From DATAPE01 sp034667545 (GTDB lineage Bacteria > Actinomycetota > CADDZG01 > WHSQ01), in assembly GCA_034667545.1 (NCBI GenBank), contig JAXDJR010000015.1, positions 1 to 64,000 on the forward strand: a stretch of DNA of 64,000 nucleotides, written 5' to 3'. Positions 26,722-35,352 of this stretch are shown here, one piece after another. Numbering within the stretch: position 1 is the stretch's first letter; every line of letters starts with the position of its first letter. The position numbers and the translations under genes are program-made. The notes beneath the pieces were generated by a model. It was not told where the DNA came from, searched no databases, and saw nothing but the letters and a program-made list of their open reading frames with translations.

Positions 26722-28181
26722 CCAAGTGTCTTGAAGAGGATGTAAAGGTCCAGGGACAACGACCAGTTCTCGATGTAGAAGGCATCCATACGAACCGCCT
26801 CTTCAGCGGCGACATCGCTCCGGCCGTTGGTTTGCCACCAACCGGTGATGCCCGAGCGGATCTGGTGCCGAGCTTCCATGAGCTGGGGATTGGCCGCCAC
26901 CTGCTCAGCCGGCAGAGGCCGAGGCCCCACCAGGCTCATGTCGCCGATGATGACGTTCAAAAGCTGAGGGATCTCGTCCAGGCTGAAGCGCCGCAGGAAC
27001 CGGCCGACTGTGGTCAGGCGAGGGTCCCTCTGGAGCTTGAAGAATGCGTCGGTTGTCTTCACAGACATCTTGTCGGCATTCGGGACCATTGTTCTGAACT
27101 TGCACATGGTGAAGAGACGTCCATCCTTGGTCACACGCTTATGACGGAACAGGACCGGGCCTCTCGACGACACCGCGATCGCAGCGGCTATCACCAAGCA
27201 GATCGGCAGCAGCAGCAGAGACAGCAGCGTGGCGGCAAACACGTCGAAGACTCTCTTCACGAACGCTTGGGGGCCGGCGAGTCGCACGGGCCGAAGGGAG
27301 AGCGTGAGGATCGATCCGAGCGGCTGCACCGAAACGCGTGAGGTCAAGATGTTATTCAGGTTCGCCGTGACACGCACGGCCACTCCCTCTTGGCGGGCTG
27401 CCTGGACCGCCAGCACCATCTCCGAAGAACCCACCGCGGTGGAAGCGACGAAGATGCAATCAGCGGAATACTCACGGACTACCTCGCGCAGATTCTCGAT
27501 CGTCCCGATGACCGGAAGCCCGTCTGGTGACGCCGTGGGACCGGCGACGCTAACGAAGCCCAGTGGCGAGAATCCAAGGCCTCGCTCTTGAAGAAGATGT
27601 GCGAGGCGGCCCGCCTCATGGTTCGTGCCCACGACGACCGTGCGCAACGCCAAGCGGCCGGTTGCCCGCAGCTTTGCGAGGCGCCAACGCCACGCCCGCC
27701 GGGTCAGAAGCTCGCCGAAGACCGCGAAACCCCAAAGAAGCGCCACCCACTCGCGAGAGAACGCAGTTTGGGACCAGAAACTAGTAGCGATTATCCCGAG
27801 GATGCCGACGCTTGCGGCTCCCACGATCCGTTGCAGTTCGTCGACCGCTGAGATGCGGTGCGGCGAGTACAGAGAAAAGACGCGGAAGATCAACACCCAC
27901 AGCAACGGTGCGGTCACGCCGAGCGTGATGTAAGGACCGTGGATCGTGGCTTGAAAGCGAACCAGATAGGCAGCGATGAACGCTGCCGACAAAACCAGGG
28001 CATCGGAGATGACTAGCCCTGCGGTGACCCGCCGATACATCCGGCGGACATCTATGCCGGAGCTGGAGGAATCCTCGGGCGCATCAAGCTGGATGGCAAG
28101 GGGGTCGGACTCGACGTCCTGAACGATCCGAAGGCCGTCATTGACCGTAGTCGAGTAAGCCTCGCCGGGGGTCTCTATCAT
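26691..28181 (-). CDS. Polyprenyl-phosphate sugar phosphotransferase (WbaP/WcaJ-type)
   Basis: A 496-residue polyisoprenyl-phosphate hexose-1-phosphate transferase that starts repeat-unit assembly on undecaprenyl phosphate. The N-terminal half has four hydrophobic segments and a CoA-binding-like domain (TVVVGTNHEAGRL); the C-terminal catalytic part starts at VKRVFDVFAATLLSLLLLP and carries RGPVLFRHKRVTKDGRLFTMCKFRTM (split here: KRVTKDG, CKFRTM), LDEIPQLLNV, GDMSLVGPRP and GITGWWQTNGR. These are the standard motifs, including the catalytic Asp-Glu pair. The start overlaps the stop of the response regulator (ATGA), so initiation of the polysaccharide is tied to that regulator's translation. 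Confidence 0.93.
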   Translation of the reverse strand: MIETPGEAYSTTVNDGLRIVQDVESDPLAIQLDAPEDSSSSGIDVRRMYRRVTAGLVISDALVLSAAFIAAYLVRFQATIHGPYITLGVTAPLLWVLIFRVFSLYSPHRISAVDELQRIVGAASVGILGIIATSFWSQTAFSREWVALLWGFAVFGELLTRRAWRWRLAKLRATGRLALRTVVVGTNHEAGRLAHLLQERGLGFSPLGFVSVAGPTASPDGLPVIGTIENLREVVREYSADCIFVASTAVGSSEMVLAVQAARQEGVAVRVTANLNNILTSRVSVQPLGSILTLSLRPVRLAGPQAFVKRVFDVFAATLLSLLLLPICLVIAAAIAVSSRGPVLFRHKRVTKDGRLFTMCKFRTMVPNADKMSVKTTDAFFKLQRDPRLTTVGRFLRRFSLDEIPQLLNVIIGDMSLVGPRPLPAEQVAANPQLMEARHQIRSGITGWWQTNGRSDVAAEEAVRMDAFYIENWSLSLDLYILFKTLGCVLGGKGAY

Positions 28182-28867
28182 CGGCGCGCCGACCCGTTAG
28201 TGAGGATGCCGTTCTCCAGCAATCCGTTCTGCATAGCTATGGCGGCGGCTTCCAGCCTCGAGTGAACGTTCAATTTCCCGAGGATGTTTTGGATATGGGT
28301 GCGCGCCGTCTGAGGGCTGATGACCAAGGCTCGTGCGATGGCTTCATTGTCCGCCCCCTCCGCCAACAGTGCGAGCACTTCTTTTTCGCGCTGAGTGAGA
28401 CGAAGGATCCTCTCGAAGGCGGCATCTTCCTGCTTGCGTTGCCGCATGAGGGTGGTGAGGAGCGGGCCAAGCATGTGCCCAGGTACAACCGTTTCGCCAC
28501 GCTGGAGTGCCCGGACTGCGCCGAGAAGGCCCTGAAGGGGCGATTCCTTGGTGACGAAACCCTCTGCGCCTGCGCGAGCTGCCCGAAGGACTGCAGAGTG
28601 CCCACTGCTTTCTACCAGCAGGAGGACGCGGCACTGGGGAAGTTGGCGCTTGATCGCGCCGACGAGTCCGTCATCGCCATCTGCTATCTCGACGTCGAGG
28701 ACGACGAGATCGGGACGCGTATCTGCTAGTTGAGACAGGACCTCCGGCCCCGTGGAGGCCTCGCCAACTACCTCGAAGTCGTTCTCGCCCTGCAGGACGG
28801 CTCGCACCGCTTCGCGGAAGAGAGCGTGATCTTCTGCAAGGAATATCGAAAATTTTGCCTTGTCCAC
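28178..28867 (-). CDS. NarL-family response regulator coupled to the glycan initiator gene
   Basis: 229 residues: receiver (LAEDH acidic pair, phospho-acceptor in LVVLDVEIADGDDG, Lys in GFVTKES) and LuxR-type HTH (LTQREKEVLALLAEG, TARTHIQNILGKLNVHSRLEA). The HTH is strikingly like that of the regulator at 6089-6733, so the two are paralogues. GTG at 28865-28867 follows GGGAG by about 7 nt. Its stop overlaps the ATG of the initiating phosphotransferase. The kinase gene lies 116 nt upstream on the same strand, the probable partner. Inference: it controls the polysaccharide locus. Confidence 0.92.
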   Translation of the reverse strand: MDKAKFSIFLAEDHALFREAVRAVLQGENDFEVVGEASTGPEVLSQLADTRPDLVVLDVEIADGDDGLVGAIKRQLPQCRVLLLVESSGHSAVLRAARAGAEGFVTKESPLQGLLGAVRALQRGETVVPGHMLGPLLTTLMRQRKQEDAAFERILRLTQREKEVLALLAEGADNEAIARALVISPQTARTHIQNILGKLNVHSRLEAAAIAMQNGLLENGILTNGSARR

Positions 28868-28888
28868 AAACCACTCCCAAACGGGTAA

Positions 28889-28908
28889 AGCAGCTCAAGC
28901 AAGCTGCT
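28889..28908 (-). promoter_or_regulatory. Stem-loop between kinase and regulator genes
   Basis: On the minus strand AGCAGCT and AGCTGCT form a 7-bp stem around TGCTTG and are followed by TTTA. The hairpin ends about 20 nt before the GTG of the response regulator. It may be a weak terminator or attenuator lowering read-through from the kinase gene, or a dyad operator. Confidence 0.4.
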
Positions 28909-28983
28909 CATTCAAGTTAGGCGCTCGACTTGCCGATAGCACTGCCCCGACGTCGTATTCGGCCTACTCCAAACGTACGACGT

Positions 28984-30105
28984 CTACTCCGTCGCGGGCA
29001 GCGTTTCCGTTAAGCATCCGGGCAGAAGGACCTTGAAGGAAGCACCGCCTCCAGGGCGGTCTTCTACCCAGGCCCTTCCTCCCAGTAACCTCGCGAATCT
29101 TTCTACCAAAGCCAGCCCGATCCCGGTGCCTGCCACGGAAGGTGATGCTGCTACCCGGACGAAGGGATCGAAGATAGCCTGTTTCGAGTCCTCGTCTACG
29201 CCGGGTCCATCGTCGTCTACGTACAGGATCAGGTCCGACCGTCCGGCGGCCTCGAATCCGAGCCACACTTTCCCTCCAGGAGTGGTGTAGCGCAGGGCAT
29301 TATCGAGGAGATTGACCAGGATCCGTTCCAAGACCGCCCGATCGATCTTGGCGACGAGCCCCGAGGACCGGAGTTCGACGCCCCGCTGCCGGTGCGTCTC
29401 GAGCTGGCTGAACGCCTGCCGGCCCAGCTGGTCGAGGTCGACAACGTCGTCCATCGTCCCCAGGTGGCCGCCCCTGAGACGGTCGAGGTCGAGGAGGTCG
29501 GTAAGGAGACCCTTCATCTGGTAGGCGCTCCTCAATATCCGTTGGAGGAGCTCGGTCATCTCCTCGGGCTCGAGGTTGAGGTCCTCCCGCACGAGGGTCT
29601 GGGCTAACCCGATCACGGCCGCCAGCGGGCTGCGAAGGTCGTGTGACACGGACTGAAGGAATGTGTCCTTCAGTGTGTGCAGCATCTTGAGCCGGAGTTC
29701 GCTCTCTCGGAGAAGGTCCCTGCCCCGGTTGCTCTCGGTGACGTCCCGGATCAGCCACCTGAGCGCCTCACCGCCGCCGGTTCGCACTCCGCCAACCCGA
29801 AGGGAGACCGGCACGGGATCGCCTCGCTCGGGAGCCATCGTTGCCTCCCACTCCTCCAACGAGCCGGGGGCGCGCAGGGCGGCGATCCGCTCTAGGGCGT
29901 TGGCTTTCGAAGCGGGGGCTATGAACTGCAGGATAGACAGCCCGCCAAGCTTCTCGACAGGCGCGCCAAGGAGGTCCCCTGCAGCTGCATTGGCCCCCAG
30001 GATGCGCCCTCCGGTGTCGGTCACGATGTAGGGGTCGGGGGCAAGCTCGAAGAGCAGCCGGTAATCGGCAGCCTCCAGCCTGCTGAGGTTGATGTCCGGG
30101 TCCAT
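28984..30105 (-). CDS. Soluble PAS histidine kinase
   Basis: About 373 aa without TM segments. A PAS domain (about 15-130; LLFELAPDPYIVTDTGGRILGAN) is followed by HisKA with the phospho-accepting His in SVSHDLRSPLAAVIGLAQTL and HATPase_c with VNLLDNALRYT (N box), YVDDDGPGVD (G1) and GTGIGLALVERFARLLGG (G2). ATG at 30103-30105 follows GGGGAGAGG, better than the upstream GTG 30171. It probably phosphorylates the downstream NarL-type regulator and perhaps the divergently encoded single-domain receiver. As with the kinase at 4536, a HisKA enzyme is next to a NarL regulator. Confidence 0.9.
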   Translation of the reverse strand: MDPDINLSRLEAADYRLLFELAPDPYIVTDTGGRILGANAAAGDLLGAPVEKLGGLSILQFIAPASKANALERIAALRAPGSLEEWEATMAPERGDPVPVSLRVGGVRTGGGEALRWLIRDVTESNRGRDLLRESELRLKMLHTLKDTFLQSVSHDLRSPLAAVIGLAQTLVREDLNLEPEEMTELLQRILRSAYQMKGLLTDLLDLDRLRGGHLGTMDDVVDLDQLGRQAFSQLETHRQRGVELRSSGLVAKIDRAVLERILVNLLDNALRYTTPGGKVWLGFEAAGRSDLILYVDDDGPGVDEDSKQAIFDPFVRVAASPSVAGTGIGLALVERFARLLGGRAWVEDRPGGGASFKVLLPGCLTETLPATE

Positions 30106-30204
30106 CCTCTCCCCGCTCTCTCCGGGCTTGTGCTCTCTAAAGGTGTCCCCCTTCAGAAGGTGACCACTCACAATAAGCTGGGCGCCATCGAGAAGAATGC
30201 TGAG

Positions 30205-30600
30205 ATGCGCGGCACGGTCGTGGTCGTCGACGACGATGAGAATTTCCGTTTTGCCCTGATCTTGATGCTGCAGCTGGAAGGCTTCGAGGTCGTGGGAGAG
30301 GCCGCCGACGGGTTCGAGGCGGTCGACGTCACCGAGGCGGCGAAGCCTTCTTTCGTCATCATCGACACGATGTTGCCGGGACGGGACGGGGAAGAGGCCG
30401 CCGCCCTGATCCGCACCCGGGCCCCCGGTTCGAAGATCATCGCGTCCTCGGGTTTCCTGAGGTCAACCCCCACGTGGGCAGATGCCTTCGCCGACAAGAC
30501 CGACGTGGCCGCGATAGCGAAGTTGTTGAGAGAGCTCGCCGGCGAGGGCCCGCCCGACGGGCTCCGGGGGCGGGACTCGAACCCGCAACCTACCGGTTAA
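30205..30600 (+). CDS. Stand-alone receiver-domain response regulator
   Basis: 131 aa from ATG 30205 (MRGTVVVVDDDENFRF). It holds the acidic triad in VVVDDDE, the phospho-acceptor Asp in FVIIDTMLPGRDG, Thr/Ser in IIASSG and Lys in ADAFADKTDV; there is no output domain, so it would act by protein contact or as a phosphate sink for the divergent PAS kinase 99 nt away. The open frame continues 39 nt into the antisense strand of tRNA-Asn, where it finds TAA; the last dozen residues (GRDSNPQPTG end) are therefore antisense tRNA sequence. An upstream extension to 30130 is not favoured. Confidence 0.82.
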   Translation: MRGTVVVVDDDENFRFALILMLQLEGFEVVGEAADGFEAVDVTEAAKPSFVIIDTMLPGRDGEEAAALIRTRAPGSKIIASSGFLRSTPTWADAFADKTDVAAIAKLLRELAGEGPPDGLRGRDSNPQPTG

Positions 30601-30634
30601 CAGCCGGTTGCTCTGCCAATTGAGCTACCCCGGA
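30562..30634 (-). tRNA. tRNA-Asn (anticodon GTT)
   Basis: A 73-nt cloverleaf on the minus strand: acceptor TCCGGGG/CCCCGGA with discriminator G, D arm GCTCAATTGGCAGAGC, anticodon stem ACCGG/CCGGT around loop CTGTTAA, T arm GCGGGTTCGAGTCCCGC. CCA is not encoded. Its 3' half overlaps, on the opposite strand, the 3' end of the receiver gene. Confidence 0.96.
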
Positions 30635-30646
30635 TCGACCGCCGAC

Positions 30647-30652
30647 ATATTA
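30647..30652 (-). promoter_or_regulatory. -10 box of the tRNA-Asn promoter
   Basis: TAATAT on the minus strand lies 12 nt before the tRNA 5' end, which would place initiation about 5-6 nt ahead of the mature end. No clear -35 is present at 17 nt. Confidence 0.45.
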
Positions 30653-30732
30653 AGTGGACGGCGGATCGACGGCTGGAAGCACCCGGATACGATGCGAGCT
30701 ACGCCGATCTCAAGAGACATAGGAGGGTCAGC

Positions 30733-31014
30733 ATGCGGGGCCGAATGGGTCTGTTCATCGGGATGGGGGCCGGCTACGTCCTGGGCACGAAGGCTGGGCG
30801 CGAGCGCTACGTACAACTGAAACGTCTCTACGACAACCTCACCGCGTCACCTGCCTTCCGCCAGGCCAAAGCCAAGGCTAAAGAGGCAGCCGGAAGCGGG
30901 CTCGGCACTGCGAAAGACGCAGCGGGTGGCGGCGTGTCGAAGGTGGCCAGTGCGGTCCGCAATCGGGGCGACGATCGGTCCGGAGGCCTCTCGGTAGCTC
31001 CCCCACCCTCCTAG
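30733..31014 (+). CDS. Small YtxH-like membrane protein
   Basis: 93 residues. MRGRMGLFIGMGAGYVLGTKAGRERYVQL is the actinobacterial 'G-x-x-x-G-Y-x-L-G-x-(K/R)-A-G-R-E-R-Y' N-terminus: a short glycine-rich membrane helix followed by a charged, Ala/Lys-rich amphipathic stretch (KAKAKEAAG) and a flexible tail. Such proteins are widespread in Actinobacteria, often monocistronic, and of unknown function. ATG follows AGGAGGG by 5 nt; TACGAT about 40 nt upstream may be the -10. Confidence 0.75.
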   Translation: MRGRMGLFIGMGAGYVLGTKAGRERYVQLKRLYDNLTASPAFRQAKAKAKEAAGSGLGTAKDAAGGGVSKVASAVRNRGDDRSGGLSVAPPPS

Positions 31015-31059
31015 CCCCAGCACGTCTTGGCGCGGGCCACGGCCCGCGGAGTGCGCCTC

Positions 31060-32307
31060 CTACTCGAGGTAGTCGCGCAGTTTCTGGCTGCGCGATGGGT
31101 GCCGAAGCTTGGACAGGGTCTTTGACTCGATCTGACGGATGCGCTCGCGGGTAACTCCGAACTTCTTGCCGACTTCTTCAAGCGTTCGGGGCTGGCCATC
31201 GACCAAACCGAACCGCAAGCGGATCACTTCCTTCTCGCGGTCAGTGAGCGTGTGCAGTACCGATTCGAGTTGCTCTTGTAACAGCTTGAAAGAGGCTCGC
31301 TCGAGGGGCACGACCGCTTCATCGTCCGGGATGAAGTCCCCGAGATGGGAATCCTCTTCCTCGCCGATCGGGGTTTCGAGTGACACGGGCTCTTGTGAGA
31401 TCTTCTGGATCTCACGCACCTTTTCGGGCGAGAGTTCCATCTGTAAGCCGATCTCATCCGCAGTGGGCTCGCGTCCGAAGTCCTGGAGCAACTGCCGTTG
31501 GATGCGTACCAGCTTGTTGATGGTCTCGACCATATGCACCGGAATGCGGATAGTTCGAGCCTGATCTGCGATCGCTCGGGTGATCGCCTGGCGGATCCAC
31601 CATGTCGCGTAGGTGGAGAATTTGTAGCCCTTGGTGTAGTCGAACTTCTCGACCGCACGGATCAATCCGAGATTGCCCTCTTGTATCAGGTCCAGAAAAG
31701 CCATGCCTCGTCCGACATAGCGTTTGGCGATCGACACCACGAGACGCAGGTTTGCTTCAACCAGATGGCGCTTCGCCATGGCCCCGTCGCGCTCGAGCCA
31801 TTCCACCTCCATCACCTTGTCCGAAGATAGCTTGTTGCGTTCCTTTTCGAGTTTCTCGGTAGCGAACACGCCTGCTTCGATCCTTTTGGCTAGCCACACC
31901 TCTTCTTGTGCGGTTAGCAGGGCGACGCGTCCGATCTCCTTCAAGTACATGCGAACGGGATCGTTCGTGGGGGCCTTGAGTGCCATCTCGACTTCCTTCC
32001 GAGCGCGAACTCGGTCCTCGTCGGGATCGGCAGCTTCCGGCTTTTCGTTCTTGACCTCTTCTTCTTCGATGATCGCTTCGTCTTCGGCGACGTCCACGCC
32101 CAAGTCCATCAAGCGCTGATAGACCGCGTCGGTGTCATCCGGCGTCAGATCGAGGACCGAGAGCTTTTCCGCGAGGTCGGCGGCGGTTACGGAGCCGTCC
32201 GCCTTCGCCGCCCGGATAATACGGTCGACCTCGGCCTGAGTGGTGCTGACCTCGGTAACGGTGCCCGTACCGCCACCCTCCCGATCCGGTCCCCCAGGTT
32301 CCACCAT
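31060..32307 (-). CDS. rpoD: Principal RNA polymerase sigma factor (sigma-70)
   Basis: The 415-residue housekeeping sigma factor. Region 1.1-like N-terminus (VDRIIRAAKADGSVTAADL), region 1.2 at DPVRMYLKEIGRVALLT, region 2 with NLRLVVSIAKRYVGRGM, the core-binding LDLIQEGNLGLIRAVEKFDY and the -10-reading YKFSTYATWWIRQAI, region 3, and region 4 with GVTRERIRQIESKTLSKLRHP for -35 recognition. An acidic insert (EDEAIIEEEEVKNEKPEAADPDEDR) sits before 1.2. It follows dnaG with no gap, as in the macromolecular-synthesis operon, though rpsU is missing. ATG at 32305-32307. Confidence 0.97.
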   Translation of the reverse strand: MVEPGGPDREGGGTGTVTEVSTTQAEVDRIIRAAKADGSVTAADLAEKLSVLDLTPDDTDAVYQRLMDLGVDVAEDEAIIEEEEVKNEKPEAADPDEDRVRARKEVEMALKAPTNDPVRMYLKEIGRVALLTAQEEVWLAKRIEAGVFATEKLEKERNKLSSDKVMEVEWLERDGAMAKRHLVEANLRLVVSIAKRYVGRGMAFLDLIQEGNLGLIRAVEKFDYTKGYKFSTYATWWIRQAITRAIADQARTIRIPVHMVETINKLVRIQRQLLQDFGREPTADEIGLQMELSPEKVREIQKISQEPVSLETPIGEEEDSHLGDFIPDDEAVVPLERASFKLLQEQLESVLHTLTDREKEVIRLRFGLVDGQPRTLEEVGKKFGVTRERIRQIESKTLSKLRHPSRSQKLRDYLE

Positions 32308-34116
32308 CTAGACCCCGCTCTCTATCCGCCGTAGAAGGTCGCGCCGCTGTGCTTCGAGCCCCACGAGCGTAGTGAACAAATCGTCGTGCCGCTCGGGTTC
32401 ATTGAGCGGGTTGATGTCCTGCAGGATGTCCCGGCGCTTCTTTATCTCGCGTTCCAGCCGGAAGACCTGCAGGCGCACAAACACTTCGTCGGCGCGCTGC
32501 GGCCACTCTTCTTCGGAGGTGGCCGCATCGGTCATGGCGAGCTCTGCAAAAAGCGTACGGGCATCCGGACTGAGGCGCTCGGCGATGTCGCCGCCGAACT
32601 CACCATTGGTCGAGGAAACTGCCTGCATCGCCTCCCGGAACAGCTCGCGACGAGCCGGTGAGGTGAAGTCTGTCTCGGTGATCTCCGTCGCTCGCGAAGC
32701 GATTGCCCGTGTCCGCGTCAGCAACATCTGCAACGCCTCCCGTTCGACCTTTACATGCCCGGGGAAACGCCGGTCTCGCTCACGTTCGTTCATTCCCCCC
32801 GTTGCTCCCGAACCACCGGACGAGCGTTCGTTGAGCGCCCGTTGCACCGCCTCCGGTTCGACCCCGATCCTTCGTGCGGCAATGAAAACATACTGTCCGC
32901 GTGCTATCGGATCGGGGTGCCACCCTAGCACTTCTACAGCTTCTCTCACCGCGCGAGAGCGCGCTTCAGGCGTGTCCAACGGCAGCTTGGCCAGCGTTTG
33001 TTCGAGCTTGAATTCGAGGATCGGCTGAGCGTCACCTATAACCTTTCGGATCAGATCGGGCCCGTGCTCTCGCACCGCATCGGCGGGATCCTGATCGGAG
33101 GGCAGCGGCGCGACGAGAACCTCGAGCCCGATGCGGTGATGCATGCCAAAGCCTCTTTCGGTTGCACCTCTGCCCGCTTCGTCCGCGTCGAACATCAACA
33201 CTGCGCGTTCCGCGAATCGTTTGAGTAGCTCGAAGTGACTCTCACCCAGCGCGACGCCGTTGGTGGCAACGGCCTCATCGATACCTGCCTCGTGAAGGGC
33301 GATCACGTCGGTGTATCCCTCGACGACTAGGGCCGTGCTCGTCCGCGCCATTGTTCTCTTCGCTCGGTTGAGTCCGTACATCACTCGCGACTTGGAGAAC
33401 ACGGGCGTTTCTGAAGAGTTGAGGTACTTCGGTTGCTGGTCGCCAAGCGCTCTGGCCCCAAAACCAATGACGTCGTCGTTGAGGTTCCACGTGGGGAAAG
33501 TGATCCTGTCGCGGAATGTGTCGTACAGGCTTCCATCCCGCTCGCTCTTCCTGACCAGATCGGCCTGGACCAGCTCCTGATCCGAGAAACCCCTGCTCAA
33601 TAGGTGTCTGCAGAGCAGGTCTCGCCCCGGCGCGAACCCCAGCTTCCACCGCTCGGCGACGTCTCGTCCGAACCCGCGGCCCTCGAGGTAGCGTCGGGCC
33701 TCGAGGGCCGCGTCGGACTGGAACAGGGTCCGATAGAAGAAGTCCGCGGCTGCGTTGTTCGCTTCGATCAGGCGCGCCTTTTGGCCGCGTCGTTGTGTCT
33801 CTCCGGGACGAGCCTCCTCGTAATGGATCTCGTAGCCGGTCTTGCGCGCGAGCCATTCCACGGCTTCCGGGAAGGGAAGAGCTTCGACCTTCTGGATGAA
33901 TTGGTAGACGTTGCCGCTCTCTCCACAACCGAAGCAGTGATAGAGACCCCGGCCGGCATCAACTGTGAAAGATGGAGTCTTCTCGGAATGGAAAGGGCAA
34001 AGCCCCTTGAAGGTTTGGCCCCCGGACTTTTTGAGGTGCGTGTAACCCGAAACGACGTCGACGATGCTGGCGCGCTCGCGCAGTCCGTCGATGTCGTCTT
34101 CTCTGATCTTTGCCAC
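32308..34116 (-). CDS. dnaG: DNA primase
   Basis: 602 residues. The CHC2 zinc finger (CPFHSEKTPSFTVD...YHCFGCGESG, near 40-65) is followed by the N-terminal catalytic domain and TOPRIM with VVEGYTDVIAL (catalytic Glu) and VLMFDADEAGRGA (DxD). The C-terminal helicase-binding part is recognisable but divergent. It makes RNA primers for replication. The gene precedes rpoD, whose start abuts its stop, and is 49 nt downstream of dgt. ATG at 34114-34116. Confidence 0.97.
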   Translation of the reverse strand: MAKIREDDIDGLRERASIVDVVSGYTHLKKSGGQTFKGLCPFHSEKTPSFTVDAGRGLYHCFGCGESGNVYQFIQKVEALPFPEAVEWLARKTGYEIHYEEARPGETQRRGQKARLIEANNAAADFFYRTLFQSDAALEARRYLEGRGFGRDVAERWKLGFAPGRDLLCRHLLSRGFSDQELVQADLVRKSERDGSLYDTFRDRITFPTWNLNDDVIGFGARALGDQQPKYLNSSETPVFSKSRVMYGLNRAKRTMARTSTALVVEGYTDVIALHEAGIDEAVATNGVALGESHFELLKRFAERAVLMFDADEAGRGATERGFGMHHRIGLEVLVAPLPSDQDPADAVREHGPDLIRKVIGDAQPILEFKLEQTLAKLPLDTPEARSRAVREAVEVLGWHPDPIARGQYVFIAARRIGVEPEAVQRALNERSSGGSGATGGMNERERDRRFPGHVKVEREALQMLLTRTRAIASRATEITETDFTSPARRELFREAMQAVSSTNGEFGGDIAERLSPDARTLFAELAMTDAATSEEEWPQRADEVFVRLQVFRLEREIKKRRDILQDINPLNEPERHDDLFTTLVGLEAQRRDLLRRIESGV

Positions 34117-34165
34117 TACCGCCCCTTGTTAGCGCGCGCGAGCCGAACTTCGGGGGGAAGTGGCG

Positions 34166-35164
34166 TCATCCTAGTCCCGCCGTGAGGTCTGGAGGGGGCA
34201 TCCCCACAACGGACTCGAACGCCTTGATGGCGAAGCGGTCGGTCATCCCTGAGACGTAGTCCACGGCGGACATCGCGGTGGCTTGACCTGGTTCCGTGGC
34301 TTCTTCCGGGATGCCGTTCTTCGAGAAATGATCGAGCAGGCTTTTCACCACCCGATGCACAGCCTCGCGCGTAGACGCCGCCACCAGACCCAGATAGACG
34401 CGCTCGAAGAGAAAATCGCGCGTCACTCCCATCGCGTTCATCACATCATCGGTCATCCGGATGCCGTCTTTCCCATACGACGCGTCAACGATGTCGTTCA
34501 CCATGGTCCCGATCCGGCGAGTCTTGCCGACCCCCAGGATGGCGCGGGTGACCTGCGGCAGATCACTCTCTGCCAGGATCCCGGCACGGATTGCATCTTC
34601 GATGTCGTGGTTGATGTAGGCGATGCGATCGGCGTACCGCGCGATCTGGCCTTCCAGGGTGGTGGGCATCGCCATAGACCATGTGTGGTTGGCGATCCCG
34701 TCGCGCACCTCCTTGGTCAGGTTCATCGGCTCCAAGACTTCAACGATCCGCACCGATTGCAGGTTGTGGCGAAAGCCAGGCTGGAACTCGGCGACCATCT
34801 CTTCACCCAGATGACCGAACGGAGTGTGGCCGAGATCGTGCCCGAGGCAGATTGCCTCGACGAGGTCCTCGTTGAGTCTCAAGGCGCGGGCGATGGTCCG
34901 GGCGACCTGGGTGACTTCGAGCGTGTGGGTCAAGCGGACCCTGTAATGGTCGCCTTCGGGGGCGAGGAATACCTGGGTCTTGTGAGCGAGCCGGCGAAAG
35001 GGCTTGGAATGGATGATCCGGTCCCGGTCCTGCTGGAAAAGAGTCCGGATGGGATCGTCCGGCTCCTGCATCTCGCGGCCGAGGGACTCCACAACAAGTT
35101 GGGCGCGTTCAGAAAGTGTCTGTCGCTCTACCTCTTCGGTTCTCTGCCGGTAGCCTTCGCGCAC
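34166..35164 (-). CDS. dgt: Deoxyguanosinetriphosphate triphosphohydrolase-like protein
   Basis: 332 residues of the HD-domain dNTPase family. FRRLAHKTQVF and RLTHTLEVTQVARTIARAL precede the metal-binding pair ICLGHDLGHTPFGHLGE; RYADRIAYINHDIEDA is the second conserved block. The enzyme cleaves dNTP to nucleoside and tripolyphosphate and lowers dNTP pools. GTG start at 35162-35164. It lies upstream of dnaG and rpoD, the normal actinobacterial arrangement. The 188 nt between it and ppdK show no further gene. Confidence 0.93.
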   Translation of the reverse strand: MREGYRQRTEEVERQTLSERAQLVVESLGREMQEPDDPIRTLFQQDRDRIIHSKPFRRLAHKTQVFLAPEGDHYRVRLTHTLEVTQVARTIARALRLNEDLVEAICLGHDLGHTPFGHLGEEMVAEFQPGFRHNLQSVRIVEVLEPMNLTKEVRDGIANHTWSMAMPTTLEGQIARYADRIAYINHDIEDAIRAGILAESDLPQVTRAILGVGKTRRIGTMVNDIVDASYGKDGIRMTDDVMNAMGVTRDFLFERVYLGLVAASTREAVHRVVKSLLDHFSKNGIPEEATEPGQATAMSAVDYVSGMTDRFAIKAFESVVGMPPPDLTAGLG

Positions 35165-35352
35165 GAAGACTCCGTTCAGCCGGTCGTGTCGAGTTGGGGG
35201 CCGGAAAGATACCTGCCCGTGGTCCTATGGTGCGATTGAGAGATAGGCACTCGCTCAATCGTAGTGCGGTAACTGCCCGTGGACGTGATGCCCGTCACTC
35301 GTGTGTCTTCGCGGAGGTCGAGCCACGCAGCCTGGCCCGGTCTCGCCAAGAA

